64,000 nucleotides of DNA, from the NCBI GenBank assembly GCA_965140395.1, contig OZ223206.1, positions 558,001 to 622,000 on the forward strand, given 5' to 3'. Both the position numbers and the translations under genes were made by a program. The notes beneath the pieces are model-generated. The model was given only the letters and a program-made list of their open reading frames with translations. It made no database searches and had not been told where the DNA came from. Below, piece by piece: positions 23,828-32,496 of this stretch; within the stretch, counting starts at the first letter, position 1; each line of letters begins with the position of its first letter. The stretch comes from Parvibaculum sp002684405. GTDB lineage: Bacteria > Pseudomonadota > Alphaproteobacteria > Parvibaculales > Parvibaculaceae.

Positions 23828-24613
23828 ATGAGTGATCACATCTTGGTGGAGCGCGCCGACGGCGTAATGAAGGTCGTGATGAACCGGCCCGACAAGAAAA
23901 ATGCGCTGACCGAGGCCATGTATGCGGCTCTGGGCGATGCCATCGAAGCCGCCCATGCGGAGCGCGACATCCGGGTGATTTATTTCACGGGGGCCGACGG
24001 CGCTTTCACCGCAGGCAATGATCTCGGCGATTTTGCCAAGCAAGGGTCCGAACCCGCCGGCACCTCGCAGGAAGAGCGCCCGGTCTCCCGTTTTCTCCGG
24101 CTTATCAGCACCGCCGAAAAGCCGATCGTCGCCGGCGTGAACGGACTCGCCGTCGGCGTGGGCGTGACCATGCTGCTCCATTGCGACCTGGTCTATGCTG
24201 GCAGCACCGCCACTTTCCAGATGCCCTTCGTCAATCTCGGCCTCGTGCCGGAAGCGGCCTCGACCTATCTGCTGCCGAAGGTTGCCGGCTTGCAGAAAGC
24301 CTCCGATCTGTTCCTGACAGGCCGCAAGGTGGATGCGGAAGAAGCGGAGTCCATGGGTCTCGTTGCGCAGGTCTTCCCGGGCGACATGCTGCAGGAAGAG
24401 GCTTACGGCCGCGCGCGCATGCTCGCCGCCAAGGCGCCGACATCGGTCAAGCTCACCAAGGCGCTGTTGCGCGGTGGCGAGGCGTCGGCCGTCTCATCGC
24501 AAATGGCGAAGGAAGCAGAGCATTTTGCCGCCCAGCTTCGTTCCGACGAAGTGAAAGAAGCCATCAGCGCGTTCTTCGAGAAGCGTCCGGCCGATTTCTC
24601 AAGATTCGGATGA
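23828..24613 (+). CDS. Enoyl-CoA hydratase/isomerase family protein
   Basis: 261-aa crotonase-fold enzyme. The oxyanion-hole motifs are DGAFTAGNDLGDF and VAGVNGLAVGVGVTMLLHCDLVYA, and EAASTYLLPKVAG occupies the catalytic region. The active-site Glu at the usual hydratase position appears as PEAAS, as in many ECH/isomerase paralogues, so hydratase versus isomerase activity is undecided. AAAGGGAG precedes the ATG. Probably beta-oxidation. Confidence 0.88.
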   Translation: MSDHILVERADGVMKVVMNRPDKKNALTEAMYAALGDAIEAAHAERDIRVIYFTGADGAFTAGNDLGDFAKQGSEPAGTSQEERPVSRFLRLISTAEKPIVAGVNGLAVGVGVTMLLHCDLVYAGSTATFQMPFVNLGLVPEAASTYLLPKVAGLQKASDLFLTGRKVDAEEAESMGLVAQVFPGDMLQEEAYGRARMLAAKAPTSVKLTKALLRGGEASAVSSQMAKEAEHFAAQLRSDEVKEAISAFFEKRPADFSRFG

Positions 24614-24620
24614 GGTCCGC

Positions 24621-25259
24621 TCAATAGGCGGGGGGTCTGGTGCCCGTCATCAGGCGCTGCGTCCAAAAACGGGGCTGGCCGGTCTGACCGAAGGTGATCG
24701 GCCGGCGGGCCGACAGCGGATTGGCCCCCGAATGCGGCTGCGGCGCGTGCACCTTGAGGGCACCGAGCCGCGTTTCGGCTTCCTCAAGCTCGCCCTCGCC
24801 GTTCTCCATCAGCAGAGGCAGGCCCAGCGCCCGGCTCCAGCCGCGCCAGCGGGCGGTCACATCCGCCCCCTCGAAACAGGCGTGCAACGTCACGTCCCGC
24901 TCCGGATCGTGCTTATGGACCAGATCCACAAGCACGACCGGGCGCGGGCGCGCAATCGTTGTGGCGGTGCGCATTGCGACGCCACGATAAGCCGTCACCG
25001 GCTCTTCCCAGCAGAAATGACCGAATATGGGAGACGAATCCGTCGCCTTCACGGCGTCGGCATAGATGGTGGCAAAGCGGATAATGCCGATGGCCCGGTA
25101 ATGCCATTTCACCGCCGGGATCGACACGCGTTGCGGCAGGGACAAAGGATCGGCGTCCAGAGGACCGCCATTCCATTTCCTTGTCTGGTTCGCTTTCGCG
25201 CTTTTCGGTTTTTGGTGGGCCGAAGCCGCCATCTGCCCCATATCGCTCTTTCCATTCAT
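24621..25259 (-). CDS. DUF6101-like hypothetical protein
   Basis: 212 aa. The central block (VSIPAVKWHYRAIG..., VTAYRGVAMRTATT, VVLVDLVHKHDPERDVTLHA, WRGWSRALGLPLLMENG) resembles the alphaproteobacterial DUF6101 family as I recall it: an immobile, PilZ-sized soluble protein of unknown role. There is no signal peptide. An ATG at 25241 with GGAAAGAG upstream is an alternative start. It is divergent from ubiD. Confidence 0.6.
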   Translation of the reverse strand: MNGKSDMGQMAASAHQKPKSAKANQTRKWNGGPLDADPLSLPQRVSIPAVKWHYRAIGIIRFATIYADAVKATDSSPIFGHFCWEEPVTAYRGVAMRTATTIARPRPVVLVDLVHKHDPERDVTLHACFEGADVTARWRGWSRALGLPLLMENGEGELEEAETRLGALKVHAPQPHSGANPLSARRPITFGQTGQPRFWTQRLMTGTRPPAY

Positions 25260-25404
25260 CGCAATCGGGGCAAGGTTAGGGCAACGTAGTTGGCATCCTG
25301 TTAATGCCGCGACCTAAAATCGGACATATTTGGCAGGCCCCGCGGTTTGCGGCATTCTCCGCCCCCGCGCCCCTCCGGCACGACGCCTTCAAGAAGAGAC
25401 ACGC

Positions 25405-26934
25405 ATGTCCTATTCATCGCTGCGCGAATTCCTCGAGAAACTCGAACATACGGGCGATCTCGCCCGGGTCGCAGAGCCGGTTTCAACCGTTCTGGAGATG
25501 ACGGAAATCCAGACCCGGCTTCTCGCCGAAGAGGGCCCGGCGGTGATTTTCGAAAACCCGGTGATGGGCGACGGCTCCCCTTCCCCTATGCCTGTTTTGG
25601 TCAATCTTTTCGGCACGGTGGAGCGCGTGGCGCGGGCGGTCACCATGGGCGGGCTGGAGCGCACCAAGGGCAGCGAACTGAGAACCGTGGGCGAAGCGCT
25701 TGCCTTCCTGCGCCAGCCGGAACCTCCTGGCGGTTTCCGCGAAGCCTTCGAGATGTTTCCGCTGCTGAAGACCGTCATGGCGATGAAGCCGAAGACGCTC
25801 TCCTCCGCTCCCTGTCAGGAGGTGGTGCTGCAAGGCAAGGATATCGATCTGACCGGCTTGCCCGTTCAGTCCTGCTGGCCGGGCGAGCCTGCGCCGCTCA
25901 TCACCTGGCCGCTCGTCGTCACCAAGGGACCGGGCAAGCGCAAGGAAGACGATTTCAATCTCGGCATTTACCGGATGCAGGTGCTGGGACGCGACAAGAC
26001 CATCATGCGCTGGCTCGCCCATCGCGGCGGCGCGCAGCATCATGCGCGGTGGAAAAACGAAAAGACCGAGCCCCTGCCCGCCGCTGTCGTCATCGGCGCA
26101 GACCCCGGCACCATTCTCGCCGCTGTCACGCCGGTGCCGGACACGCTCAGCGAGTACCAGTTCGCCGGCCTCCTGCGCGGGCGGAAAGTGGAGCTGGTCG
26201 ACTGCAAGACAGTGCCGCTCAAGGTGCCGGCGGAAGCCGAAATCGTCATCGAAGGGCATGTCTCGCTCGACGAATATGCCGATGAAGGCCCTTATGGCGA
26301 TCACACGGGCTATTACAATTCGATCGAAAAATTCCCGGTCTTCACGGTGAGCGCCATCACCATGCGGAAAGACCCGATCTATCTTTCGACCTTTACCGGC
26401 CGTCCGCCGGACGAGCCCTCCGTGCTGGGGGAAGCCCTCAACGAGGTTTTCATTCCGCTGTTGCAGCAGCAATTCCCGGAGATCATGGATTTCTGGCTGC
26501 CGCCGGAAGGCTGCTCGTACCGCATCGCCGTCATCTCGATGAAGAAGGCCTATCCGGGTCACGCCAAGCGCGTGATGATGGGGGCATGGTCCTTCCTGCG
26601 CCAGTTCATGTACACGAAATGGGTCATCGTCGTAGATGACGACATCGATGCGCGGGACTGGAAAGACGTGATGTGGGCGATTTCCACACGCATGGATCCG
26701 GTGCGCGACGTGACGATGATCGAGAACACGCCCATCGACTATCTCGACTTCGCCTCGCCGGAATCGGGCCTTGGCGGCAAGATCGGTCTCGACGCGACCA
26801 ACAAGTGGCCGCCGGAAACGAAGCGCGAATGGGGCCAGCAGATCCGCATGTCCGACGAGGTGATCGACGAGGTCACGAAGAAGTGGACGAAGATGGGCCT
26901 GCCCGGCACCGGCAAGCCGATCTGGAAAAAATAG
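25405..26934 (+). CDS. ubiD: UbiD family decarboxylase
   Basis: 509-aa prenylated-FMN-dependent decarboxylase, probably removing CO2 from 3-polyprenyl-4-hydroxybenzoate in ubiquinone synthesis. Conserved segments include NLGIYRMQVLGRDKTIMRWL (prFMN/metal site), DEGPYGDHTGYY (catalytic Glu/Asp region, about residues 292-303) and the C-terminal DATNKWP. The partner flavin prenyltransferase ubiX is not in the window. Related UbiD enzymes act on other aromatic acids, so a catabolic role is possible, but length and motifs favour ubiquinone synthesis. Confidence 0.9.
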   Translation: MSYSSLREFLEKLEHTGDLARVAEPVSTVLEMTEIQTRLLAEEGPAVIFENPVMGDGSPSPMPVLVNLFGTVERVARAVTMGGLERTKGSELRTVGEALAFLRQPEPPGGFREAFEMFPLLKTVMAMKPKTLSSAPCQEVVLQGKDIDLTGLPVQSCWPGEPAPLITWPLVVTKGPGKRKEDDFNLGIYRMQVLGRDKTIMRWLAHRGGAQHHARWKNEKTEPLPAAVVIGADPGTILAAVTPVPDTLSEYQFAGLLRGRKVELVDCKTVPLKVPAEAEIVIEGHVSLDEYADEGPYGDHTGYYNSIEKFPVFTVSAITMRKDPIYLSTFTGRPPDEPSVLGEALNEVFIPLLQQQFPEIMDFWLPPEGCSYRIAVISMKKAYPGHAKRVMMGAWSFLRQFMYTKWVIVVDDDIDARDWKDVMWAISTRMDPVRDVTMIENTPIDYLDFASPESGLGGKIGLDATNKWPPETKREWGQQIRMSDEVIDEVTKKWTKMGLPGTGKPIWKK

Positions 26935-27009
26935 GCCCGTCTGTCACAATCCGCCGCTCCGTTCCGTCTTTCATGCAGGACCACCCTCTTGAAAGACGGA
27001 GCATTCCCC

Positions 27010-27468
27010 ATGAAAGAACGTCTCGACGGCTACAAGGCCTCGCCCGATGCCTATCACGCCATTCTGGGTCTGCAGACCTATGTAAACGAATGCGGGCTCG
27101 AGCATTCGCTGATGGAACTCGTCAAGATCCGTGCCTCGCAGATCAATGGCTGCGCCTATTGCCTGCATATGCATACGCGGGACGCGCGCAAGGCGGGCGA
27201 AAGCGACGAGCGGATGCATCTTCTCGCCGCCTGGCGCGAGAGCCCGCTCTTCACCGAGCGCGAGCGCGCGGCGCTTGCCTGGACGGAAGCGCTGACCCTC
27301 GTGTCGGAGACGGAAGCCCCGGATGAAATTTACGAAGGTCTTCGCCCGCATTTCAGCGAGAAGGAAATCGTCGACCTCAGTACCGCGATCGGCACCATCA
27401 ATGTCTGGAACCGGCTCGCCATCGGCCTTCGCACGATCCATCCGGTTTCGACAAAAGATGCCGCCTAG
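27010..27468 (+). CDS. Carboxymuconolactone decarboxylase / AhpD-like protein
   Basis: 152 aa, all-helical AhpD-like fold. The redox motif is CAYCLHMH (C48, C51, H55), with preceding LMELVKIRASQINGCAYC and following ARKAGES as in alkylhydroperoxidase-core proteins. It may act as a peroxidase or thiol-disulphide reductase; the physiological partner is unknown. GGAG precedes the ATG at 27010. The stop codon overlaps that of the convergent yceI gene (27465-27468). Confidence 0.87.
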   Translation: MKERLDGYKASPDAYHAILGLQTYVNECGLEHSLMELVKIRASQINGCAYCLHMHTRDARKAGESDERMHLLAAWRESPLFTERERAALAWTEALTLVSETEAPDEIYEGLRPHFSEKEIVDLSTAIGTINVWNRLAIGLRTIHPVSTKDAA

Positions 27469-28103
27469 GAAGTTTCCTTTGGCTTCCTGAACTCCGCCTG
27501 GATGCGGATACGCACTTCATCGCCGACGGCGGGCCGCCAGTCGCTCAAGCCCCACAGGGAACGACGAAAGCTGCCCGTCGCCGAAAAGCCTATCGTATCT
27601 TCGCCGGTGAGCGGATTGGGCGATGCCCCATTGAAGGTAACGTCCAGCGTGACGGGATGCGTCTCACCCGCGACGGTGAGGTCGCCCGTCACCGTTCCAT
27701 TCGTCTCGCCGGTGCGGCTCATTCTTGTCGACACGAAGCGGATATCGGGGTGGCGGTCGGCCTTCAGCAGCGTCTTCACCATCGCGTCGAGCTCGGCAAC
27801 ATTGGTGTCGACACTTGCCGTCTCGACGGTCGCTTCCAGTCTTGTCTTTGCAAGATCGTCCGGTCGCAGATCGAGCCTCGCCGTTGCCTTGTCGAAGCGC
27901 ATGACGAAACGCGAATAGCCGAAATGGCCGACATCGAAGAGCAGGCTCCAATGATCGGCATCCATGGAATAAGTGCCCGCCGGCACATCGACCGGGTCGA
28001 GGCTCACATCATGCGTTGCAACCCTTGCCGCCGCGCAGGACGCAAGCAGCAGCGCCAGTCCTATCGAAGCCGTCAGCCTGATGGCGCGGGGAAATACGTT
28101 CAC
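27465..28103 (-). CDS. YceI-family lipoprotein
   Basis: 212 aa. A lipoprotein signal peptide ends LLLASC (lipid-modified Cys23). The YceI beta-barrel domain follows: MDADHWSLLFDVGHFGYSRF, then TASVDTNVAELD, MVKTLLKADRHPDIRF and VTGDLTVAGETHPVTL. The fold binds long isoprenoid or lipid chains in a barrel. The GTG start overlaps the stop of the upstream yceI as GTGA. It is the last gene of the cytochrome b561-YceI-YceI operon. Confidence 0.9.
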   Translation of the reverse strand: MNVFPRAIRLTASIGLALLLASCAAARVATHDVSLDPVDVPAGTYSMDADHWSLLFDVGHFGYSRFVMRFDKATARLDLRPDDLAKTRLEATVETASVDTNVAELDAMVKTLLKADRHPDIRFVSTRMSRTGETNGTVTGDLTVAGETHPVTLDVTFNGASPNPLTGEDTIGFSATGSFRRSLWGLSDWRPAVGDEVRIRIQAEFRKPKETS

Positions 28104-28690
28104 TGCGCATCCTCCCCGCCTTTGGCGCGCGTCGCCCGAAGATCGATTGCGACCGTCACATTCGGCCCGGCAACCTGGCTCGTCGCCATCTGGCCGCTGC
28201 CGATGCCGAAATTCAGCCGATTGATGACCGTCTTCCCCGTGACATGGGCCGTGTCGCCTTTTATTTCGAGCGCGAAGGGCAGCTTTACTGGAAGGCTCAC
28301 CCCTTTCAGAGTGAGAGTCCCGTCTGCGACATAATCGTTTCCGTTTTCGTGGCTGAAACTCGTGGCGCTGAAAACGGCGACGGGATAGCTGGCGACATCG
28401 AACCAGGTCGCTTGCGGCAGATAGGTGTCCTTCTCCTCTTCACCCGTCTTGCAGGACGCGGTGTCGATTTCGACCCGCACGCTGGCATTCGCAAGGTCGT
28501 CCGGATCGAATGCGATATCGGATGTAAACCCGGCGCAAGCGCCCTTGATCGCCGTCCCGCTGCCGTCGGTCGCTACCCAGGAGATCGTCTGCGGGTCGGA
28601 AACCGGGTTCCACCTGGTTGCGGCGGTCGCGGGCCATACGCATGTCCCGGCAAGCAGCAAAGCAAATACGGCGATTGCCATTCTGTTCAT
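28100..28690 (-). CDS. YceI-family periplasmic protein
   Basis: 196 aa with a cleavable signal peptide (MNRMAIAVFALLLAGTCVWPATAA) and a YceI barrel domain (SDIAFDPDDLANASVRVEID, DVASYPVAVFSATSF, VADGTLTLKGVSLPV). Two Cys lie in the mature part (GACAGF, TASCKTG). It is coupled to cytochrome b561 by an ATGA overlap upstream and to the second YceI by GTGA downstream. Confidence 0.9.
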   Translation of the reverse strand: MNRMAIAVFALLLAGTCVWPATAATRWNPVSDPQTISWVATDGSGTAIKGACAGFTSDIAFDPDDLANASVRVEIDTASCKTGEEEKDTYLPQATWFDVASYPVAVFSATSFSHENGNDYVADGTLTLKGVSLPVKLPFALEIKGDTAHVTGKTVINRLNFGIGSGQMATSQVAGPNVTVAIDLRATRAKGGEDAQ

Positions 28691-29295
28691 GAGTTCGTTT
28701 CCCGGTCGGTTTCTGTCGGAGATCTCCGGCTTCGCCCCAGCATGCGCATCAGCACTTCGTCCCGGCGCATGAAATGGTGCCAAAGCGCCGCCGCGACATG
28801 CAGCAAAAGAAGGCCGGCGCCCAGCGCGGCCAGCACGGTGTGCACCCAACTCGCTACGTTTTCGATGACCGCCTTGTCGGGGCTGGCCTCAATAAATCCG
28901 ATATGGGGCAATGGGACCACGCCATAAAGAAGTGTCGCTATGCCGAAGGGCGATGCCGATACGATCACCCACCCCGTCAGCGGCATGATGAGAAGGATTG
29001 CGTAGAGCCCGGCATGAGTTGCCCTGGCCGCAAAACGCTCAAACGGCGTCAGACCGGCGGGAAGGTCCGGCACTCCGACTGCGAGGCGCCAGACGAGGCG
29101 GACCGCCATCAGGAGAAACAGGGTCGCGCCGATCGATTTGTGGAGCTGATACAGGGGAAATGTGAGGGGATCTGTGAGCGGAAGCCGGGTCATTACAAGA
29201 CCGATCGCCAACATTGCCAGAAAGAGGATCGCAACCAGCCAATGCAAGGTGATGGACAAAACACCATAGCGGTCTTGTGAGTTACTCAGCTGCAT
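28687..29295 (-). CDS. Cytochrome b561
   Basis: 202-aa four-helix di-haem cytochrome of the inner membrane. Haem-ligand histidines are visible in SITLHWLVAILF, LYQLHKSIG, RATHAGLY and LLLHVAAALWHHF. It probably oxidises quinol or passes electrons to superoxide or other periplasmic acceptors. GGGAGAGG supports the ATG at 29295. It is the first gene of an operon with two YceI proteins, an association also seen for E. coli yceJ-yceI. Confidence 0.92.
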   Translation of the reverse strand: MQLSNSQDRYGVLSITLHWLVAILFLAMLAIGLVMTRLPLTDPLTFPLYQLHKSIGATLFLLMAVRLVWRLAVGVPDLPAGLTPFERFAARATHAGLYAILLIMPLTGWVIVSASPFGIATLLYGVVPLPHIGFIEASPDKAVIENVASWVHTVLAALGAGLLLLHVAAALWHHFMRRDEVLMRMLGRSRRSPTETDRETNS

Positions 29296-29486
29296 TGCCT
29301 CTCCCTGCGTCAGTATGACCATGCAGCGCATTCCCCCGCGCTGCAACGCCACGCCCCGTCCGCCGCCATCAAAAGAGCGTGATTGGCAGCGATGTCAGAG
29401 GGTGGGCCGCCATGCTAGCGTGGCTCCCGCAAATTTCGAATCGACACGAACCGGTCCATGGGAGGCCGGCACAAGGGGTAACGCTC

Positions 29487-29882
29487 ATGCAATATTCGCT
29501 GGAAATCATCGGGGTTTATGTCGGCCTCAACCTGCTCATCAACCTGCTTCTCGCCTATCGGGTCTCATCGGGCCGTGTGCGCACCAAGGTGATGACCGGC
29601 ACGGGCGAGGATCAGGGTCTCTATAATGCCAGCCGCGCTCATATCACCAATGTCGAGTACACGCCGATCGGTCTTGTTGGCCTCGTGGTTCTCCATTTGC
29701 TCGGCGCGTCCATCTATGTGCTCCATGTCGTGGGCGCACTGCTGACCGTCGGCCGTATCCTTCATGCCATCGGCGTGTCGCGCACCAGCGAAAGCTCGCC
29801 GCCCCGCCTTTTCGGCACGCTCTTCACCTGGATTTCGCAGCTCATCGCCGCCGCGGCCTGCCTCTACTACGCATTTCTCTGA
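29487..29882 (+). CDS. MAPEG family membrane protein
   Basis: 131-aa four-helix membrane protein of the MAPEG family (membrane-associated proteins in eicosanoid and glutathione metabolism). Typical features are NLLLAYRVSSGRVRTKV in the first loop, NASRAHITNVEYTPIGL, and GRILHAIGVSR. Bacterial members are often glutathione transferases or peroxidases; the substrate is unknown. AAGGGG precedes the ATG. Confidence 0.88.
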   Translation: MQYSLEIIGVYVGLNLLINLLLAYRVSSGRVRTKVMTGTGEDQGLYNASRAHITNVEYTPIGLVGLVVLHLLGASIYVLHVVGALLTVGRILHAIGVSRTSESSPPRLFGTLFTWISQLIAAAACLYYAFL

Positions 29883-29937
29883 GCGGGCTGCCATGTTGGA
29901 CGGCAAGGAAGGACCTCTATAGAAAGAGGGAGCTTCC

Positions 29938-31326
29938 TTGCCTCCCTCCGTTCAACGACAGTTTTCATCCATGGCAGATCAGACGACCCGCAAAACCACG
30001 CTCGATATCGCCGACACGCTTGTCGAACGCGCCCTGAAAGCAGGCGCCGACGCCGCCGAAGCGATTGTCGTGGAAGGCACCTCGCTTGGCGTATCCTGGC
30101 GGCTCGGCAATCTGGAAGATGTCGAACGCTCGGAGGGCAAGGATATCGGGCTTCGCGTTTTTTGCGGCAAGCGGCAGGCCGTTGTCTCCTCCACCGACCT
30201 CTCCGATCACGTCATCGGGCCTCTCGTCGAACGCGCCGTGGCGATGGCGAAGGTCGCGCCGGAAGATCCCTGGTGCGGGCTGGCGGATCCGGATCGCCTG
30301 GCGCAGGACTGGCCGCCGCTCGATATTTCCGACAATGCATCCCACCCGAGCGCCGAGGAACTGGGCGAACGGGCAGCCGCGGCCGAAGCAGCGGCACTCG
30401 CCATCGAGGGCGTCACCAATTCCGGCGGCGCGGGCGCGAGCTGGGGCAAGAGCGGGATGGCGCTCGTGACCAGTGGCGGTTTTCGCGGCAGCTATTCCGG
30501 CACGTCGCATTCGGTGTCCGTTTCCGTCCTCGCCGGCGAAGGCACGGCGATGGAACGGGACTATGAATTTTCTTCCGCCCGCCATCTCTCCGATCTCGAT
30601 GCGCCGGCCGAGGTCGGCACGGAAGCCGGTCGCCGCGCCGTGCGCCGCCTCAGCCCGCGCAAGGTGAAGTCTCAATCCGTGCCGGTCGTCTATGCGCCGC
30701 GCGTCTCCAACAGCTTGCTCGGGCACTTCGCGGGCGCCATCAACGGCGCGGCGATCGCACGCGGCACGAGCTTCCTCAAGTCCCGCATGGGCGAAGAAGT
30801 GTTCGCGCCGGGGATTGCCATTCACGACGATCCGCATCGTGCGCGCGGCCTCAGGTCCAAACCCTTCGACGGCGAGGGCGTGGCCAACCGCGCCATGACG
30901 CTGATCGAGGACGGCGTCCTGCAAAGCTGGCTGCTCGACAGTTCGACCGCGCGGCAGCTCGGGCTCAAAACTACCGGCCATGCGGCGCGGGGCACCAGCG
31001 GCCCTCCGTCTCCGTCGGCGAGCAATCTTTATATGGCGCCCGGCACACTGCCGCCCGAAGAGCTGATCGCAGACATCAAGCAAGGGCTCTACCTGACCGA
31101 ACTCATCGGCATGGGCGTCAATGGCGTCACCGGCGATTACAGCCGAGGTGCATCGGGGTTCTGGATCGAAAACGGCGAGATCGCCTATCCGGTCAGCGAA
31201 ATCACGGTCGCAGGCAACCTCAAGGAAATGTTCCGCCAGATCACACCCGCTAACGATCTGGAATTCCGCTATGGCAGCAACGCCCCGACACTCCGCGTGG
31301 AAAGCATGACCATTGCCGGCAGCTAA
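29938..31326 (+). CDS. pmbA: TldE/PmbA metalloprotease subunit
   Basis: 462-aa non-catalytic partner of TldD. It carries the TldD/PmbA family fold but lacks HEXXH, as expected for TldE. Characteristic segments are EAIVVEGTSLGVSWRLG, RGLRSKPFDGEGV and LYMAPGTLPPEELIADIKQGLYLTELIGMGVNGVTGDYSRGASGFWIENGE in the C-terminal domain. The TTG at 29938 follows AGGGAG at good spacing; an ATG at 29971 without such a site is the alternative. The cysQ start overlaps its end. Confidence 0.93.
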   Translation: MPPSVQRQFSSMADQTTRKTTLDIADTLVERALKAGADAAEAIVVEGTSLGVSWRLGNLEDVERSEGKDIGLRVFCGKRQAVVSSTDLSDHVIGPLVERAVAMAKVAPEDPWCGLADPDRLAQDWPPLDISDNASHPSAEELGERAAAAEAAALAIEGVTNSGGAGASWGKSGMALVTSGGFRGSYSGTSHSVSVSVLAGEGTAMERDYEFSSARHLSDLDAPAEVGTEAGRRAVRRLSPRKVKSQSVPVVYAPRVSNSLLGHFAGAINGAAIARGTSFLKSRMGEEVFAPGIAIHDDPHRARGLRSKPFDGEGVANRAMTLIEDGVLQSWLLDSSTARQLGLKTTGHAARGTSGPPSPSASNLYMAPGTLPPEELIADIKQGLYLTELIGMGVNGVTGDYSRGASGFWIENGEIAYPVSEITVAGNLKEMFRQITPANDLEFRYGSNAPTLRVESMTIAGS

Positions 31327-32128
31327 TGGCCATGGCGACGCGATTGCCGATGATCTTGCCCTGCTCAGGCAGGCCGTCCGCGAGGGCGGCGCGCTTGCGC
31401 TGAGTTTCTACAAGGGGGATTTCCGGAGCTGGACCAAAGGCGCCAACGACCCGGTTACCGAAGCCGACCTGGAGGTGAACGACCTTCTGCGCGACCGGCT
31501 CCGGGGGGCGAGGCCCGATTATGGCTGGCTGTCGGAAGAGACCGAGGATGACAAATCCCGTCTGACCGCGTCGAAATTCTGGGTCGTCGACCCCATTGAC
31601 GGCACACGGGCCTTTGCCAAAGGCAAACCGCATTTTGCCATTTCGGTCGCCCTCGTCTCCGGCGGAGTTCCCCTGATCGGGATCGTATTCAACCCGGCCA
31701 CCGACGAATTCTTCGAAGCTGCCCGAGGCCGGGGCGCCTGGCTCAACGGCCAGCCCATCCACGTCGGTAGCCGCCGGGAGGTGGAAGGATGCCGGATGGT
31801 GGCCCATCCGCCCATGTTCGAACATAAGGCATGGCCCGAACGCTGGCCGCAGATGGATTTCATAGAGCGGAACTCTGTCGCCTACCGGATCGCGCTCGTC
31901 GCCTGCGGAGCGGCCGATGCCGTCATTGCCTTGAGCGCGAAGAACGACTGGGACCTGGCCGCGGCCCATCTCATTCTGGAAGAAGCCGGCGGCCTTTTGA
32001 CCGCGCATGACGGACACGAAATTCGCTATGACGGCGCCACGACACGCCAGCCCAGCCTTGTCGGAGCCAACCCCGTGCTGCACGCCGGGATCATGGCGCG
32101 AACTGCGATGCTTCGTCTGCCATCCTGA
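31313..32128 (+). CDS. cysQ: Inositol monophosphatase family / CysQ-like 3'(2'),5'-bisphosphate nucleotidase
   Basis: 271-aa Li-sensitive phosphatase fold. Metal-site motifs are SEETEDD, WVVDPIDGT (about residues 91-98) and NDWDLAAAHLILEEAGG (about 211-227). CysQ removes phosphate from PAP made in sulphate assimilation and other sulphotransfer. No in-frame ATG exists near the start, so TTG at 31313, inside the end of pmbA, is the likely initiator. cysQ next to DUF4170 and lipid A genes is a common alphaproteobacterial order. Confidence 0.88.
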   Translation: MPAANGHGDAIADDLALLRQAVREGGALALSFYKGDFRSWTKGANDPVTEADLEVNDLLRDRLRGARPDYGWLSEETEDDKSRLTASKFWVVDPIDGTRAFAKGKPHFAISVALVSGGVPLIGIVFNPATDEFFEAARGRGAWLNGQPIHVGSRREVEGCRMVAHPPMFEHKAWPERWPQMDFIERNSVAYRIALVACGAADAVIALSAKNDWDLAAAHLILEEAGGLLTAHDGHEIRYDGATTRQPSLVGANPVLHAGIMARTAMLRLPS

Positions 32129-32241
32129 CGAAATGGCGGCGTTTAGTATGCTTTGCGCCCGCGCATGCTATATTTTCCCCGGGGGAGGTCGTAGGACCCA
32201 CGTCACCTTTCGGGTGTCTTCGGATCGGAGTAAGCAACTCT

Positions 32242-32496
32242 ATGACCAAGCAATTGCTGCACCTTGTATTCGGCGGCGAACTAGCTGATCTGCAGGGCTA
32301 TGATTTCAAGGATACGAGCAAACTGGATATTGTCGGCATCTTTCCCGACTACCAGTCGGCCTATAATGCCTGGAAATCGGCCGCGCAACGCACTGTCGAC
32401 AATGCCCATATGAGATATTTCATCGTCCATCTGCATAAACTGCTGGACCCCGAAGACGATCCGGAGGGCAGGCATACAGGTACGCCCGAAGGATGA
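32242..32496 (+). CDS. DUF4170 family protein
   Basis: 84-aa conserved alphaproteobacterial protein of unknown function. It begins MTKQLLHLVFGGEL and contains the AYNAWKSAAQRTVDNA block and YFIVHLHKLLDPE typical of the family. It is soluble, with a Pro/Glu/Gly-rich tail. Its stop overlaps the tspO start (ATGA). Confidence 0.9.
   Translation: MTKQLLHLVFGGELADLQGYDFKDTSKLDIVGIFPDYQSAYNAWKSAAQRTVDNAHMRYFIVHLHKLLDPEDDPEGRHTGTPEG

Noticed and set aside
29938..31326. Second catalytic TldD
   Set aside because: The HEXXH motif is missing, which fits PmbA/TldE instead.
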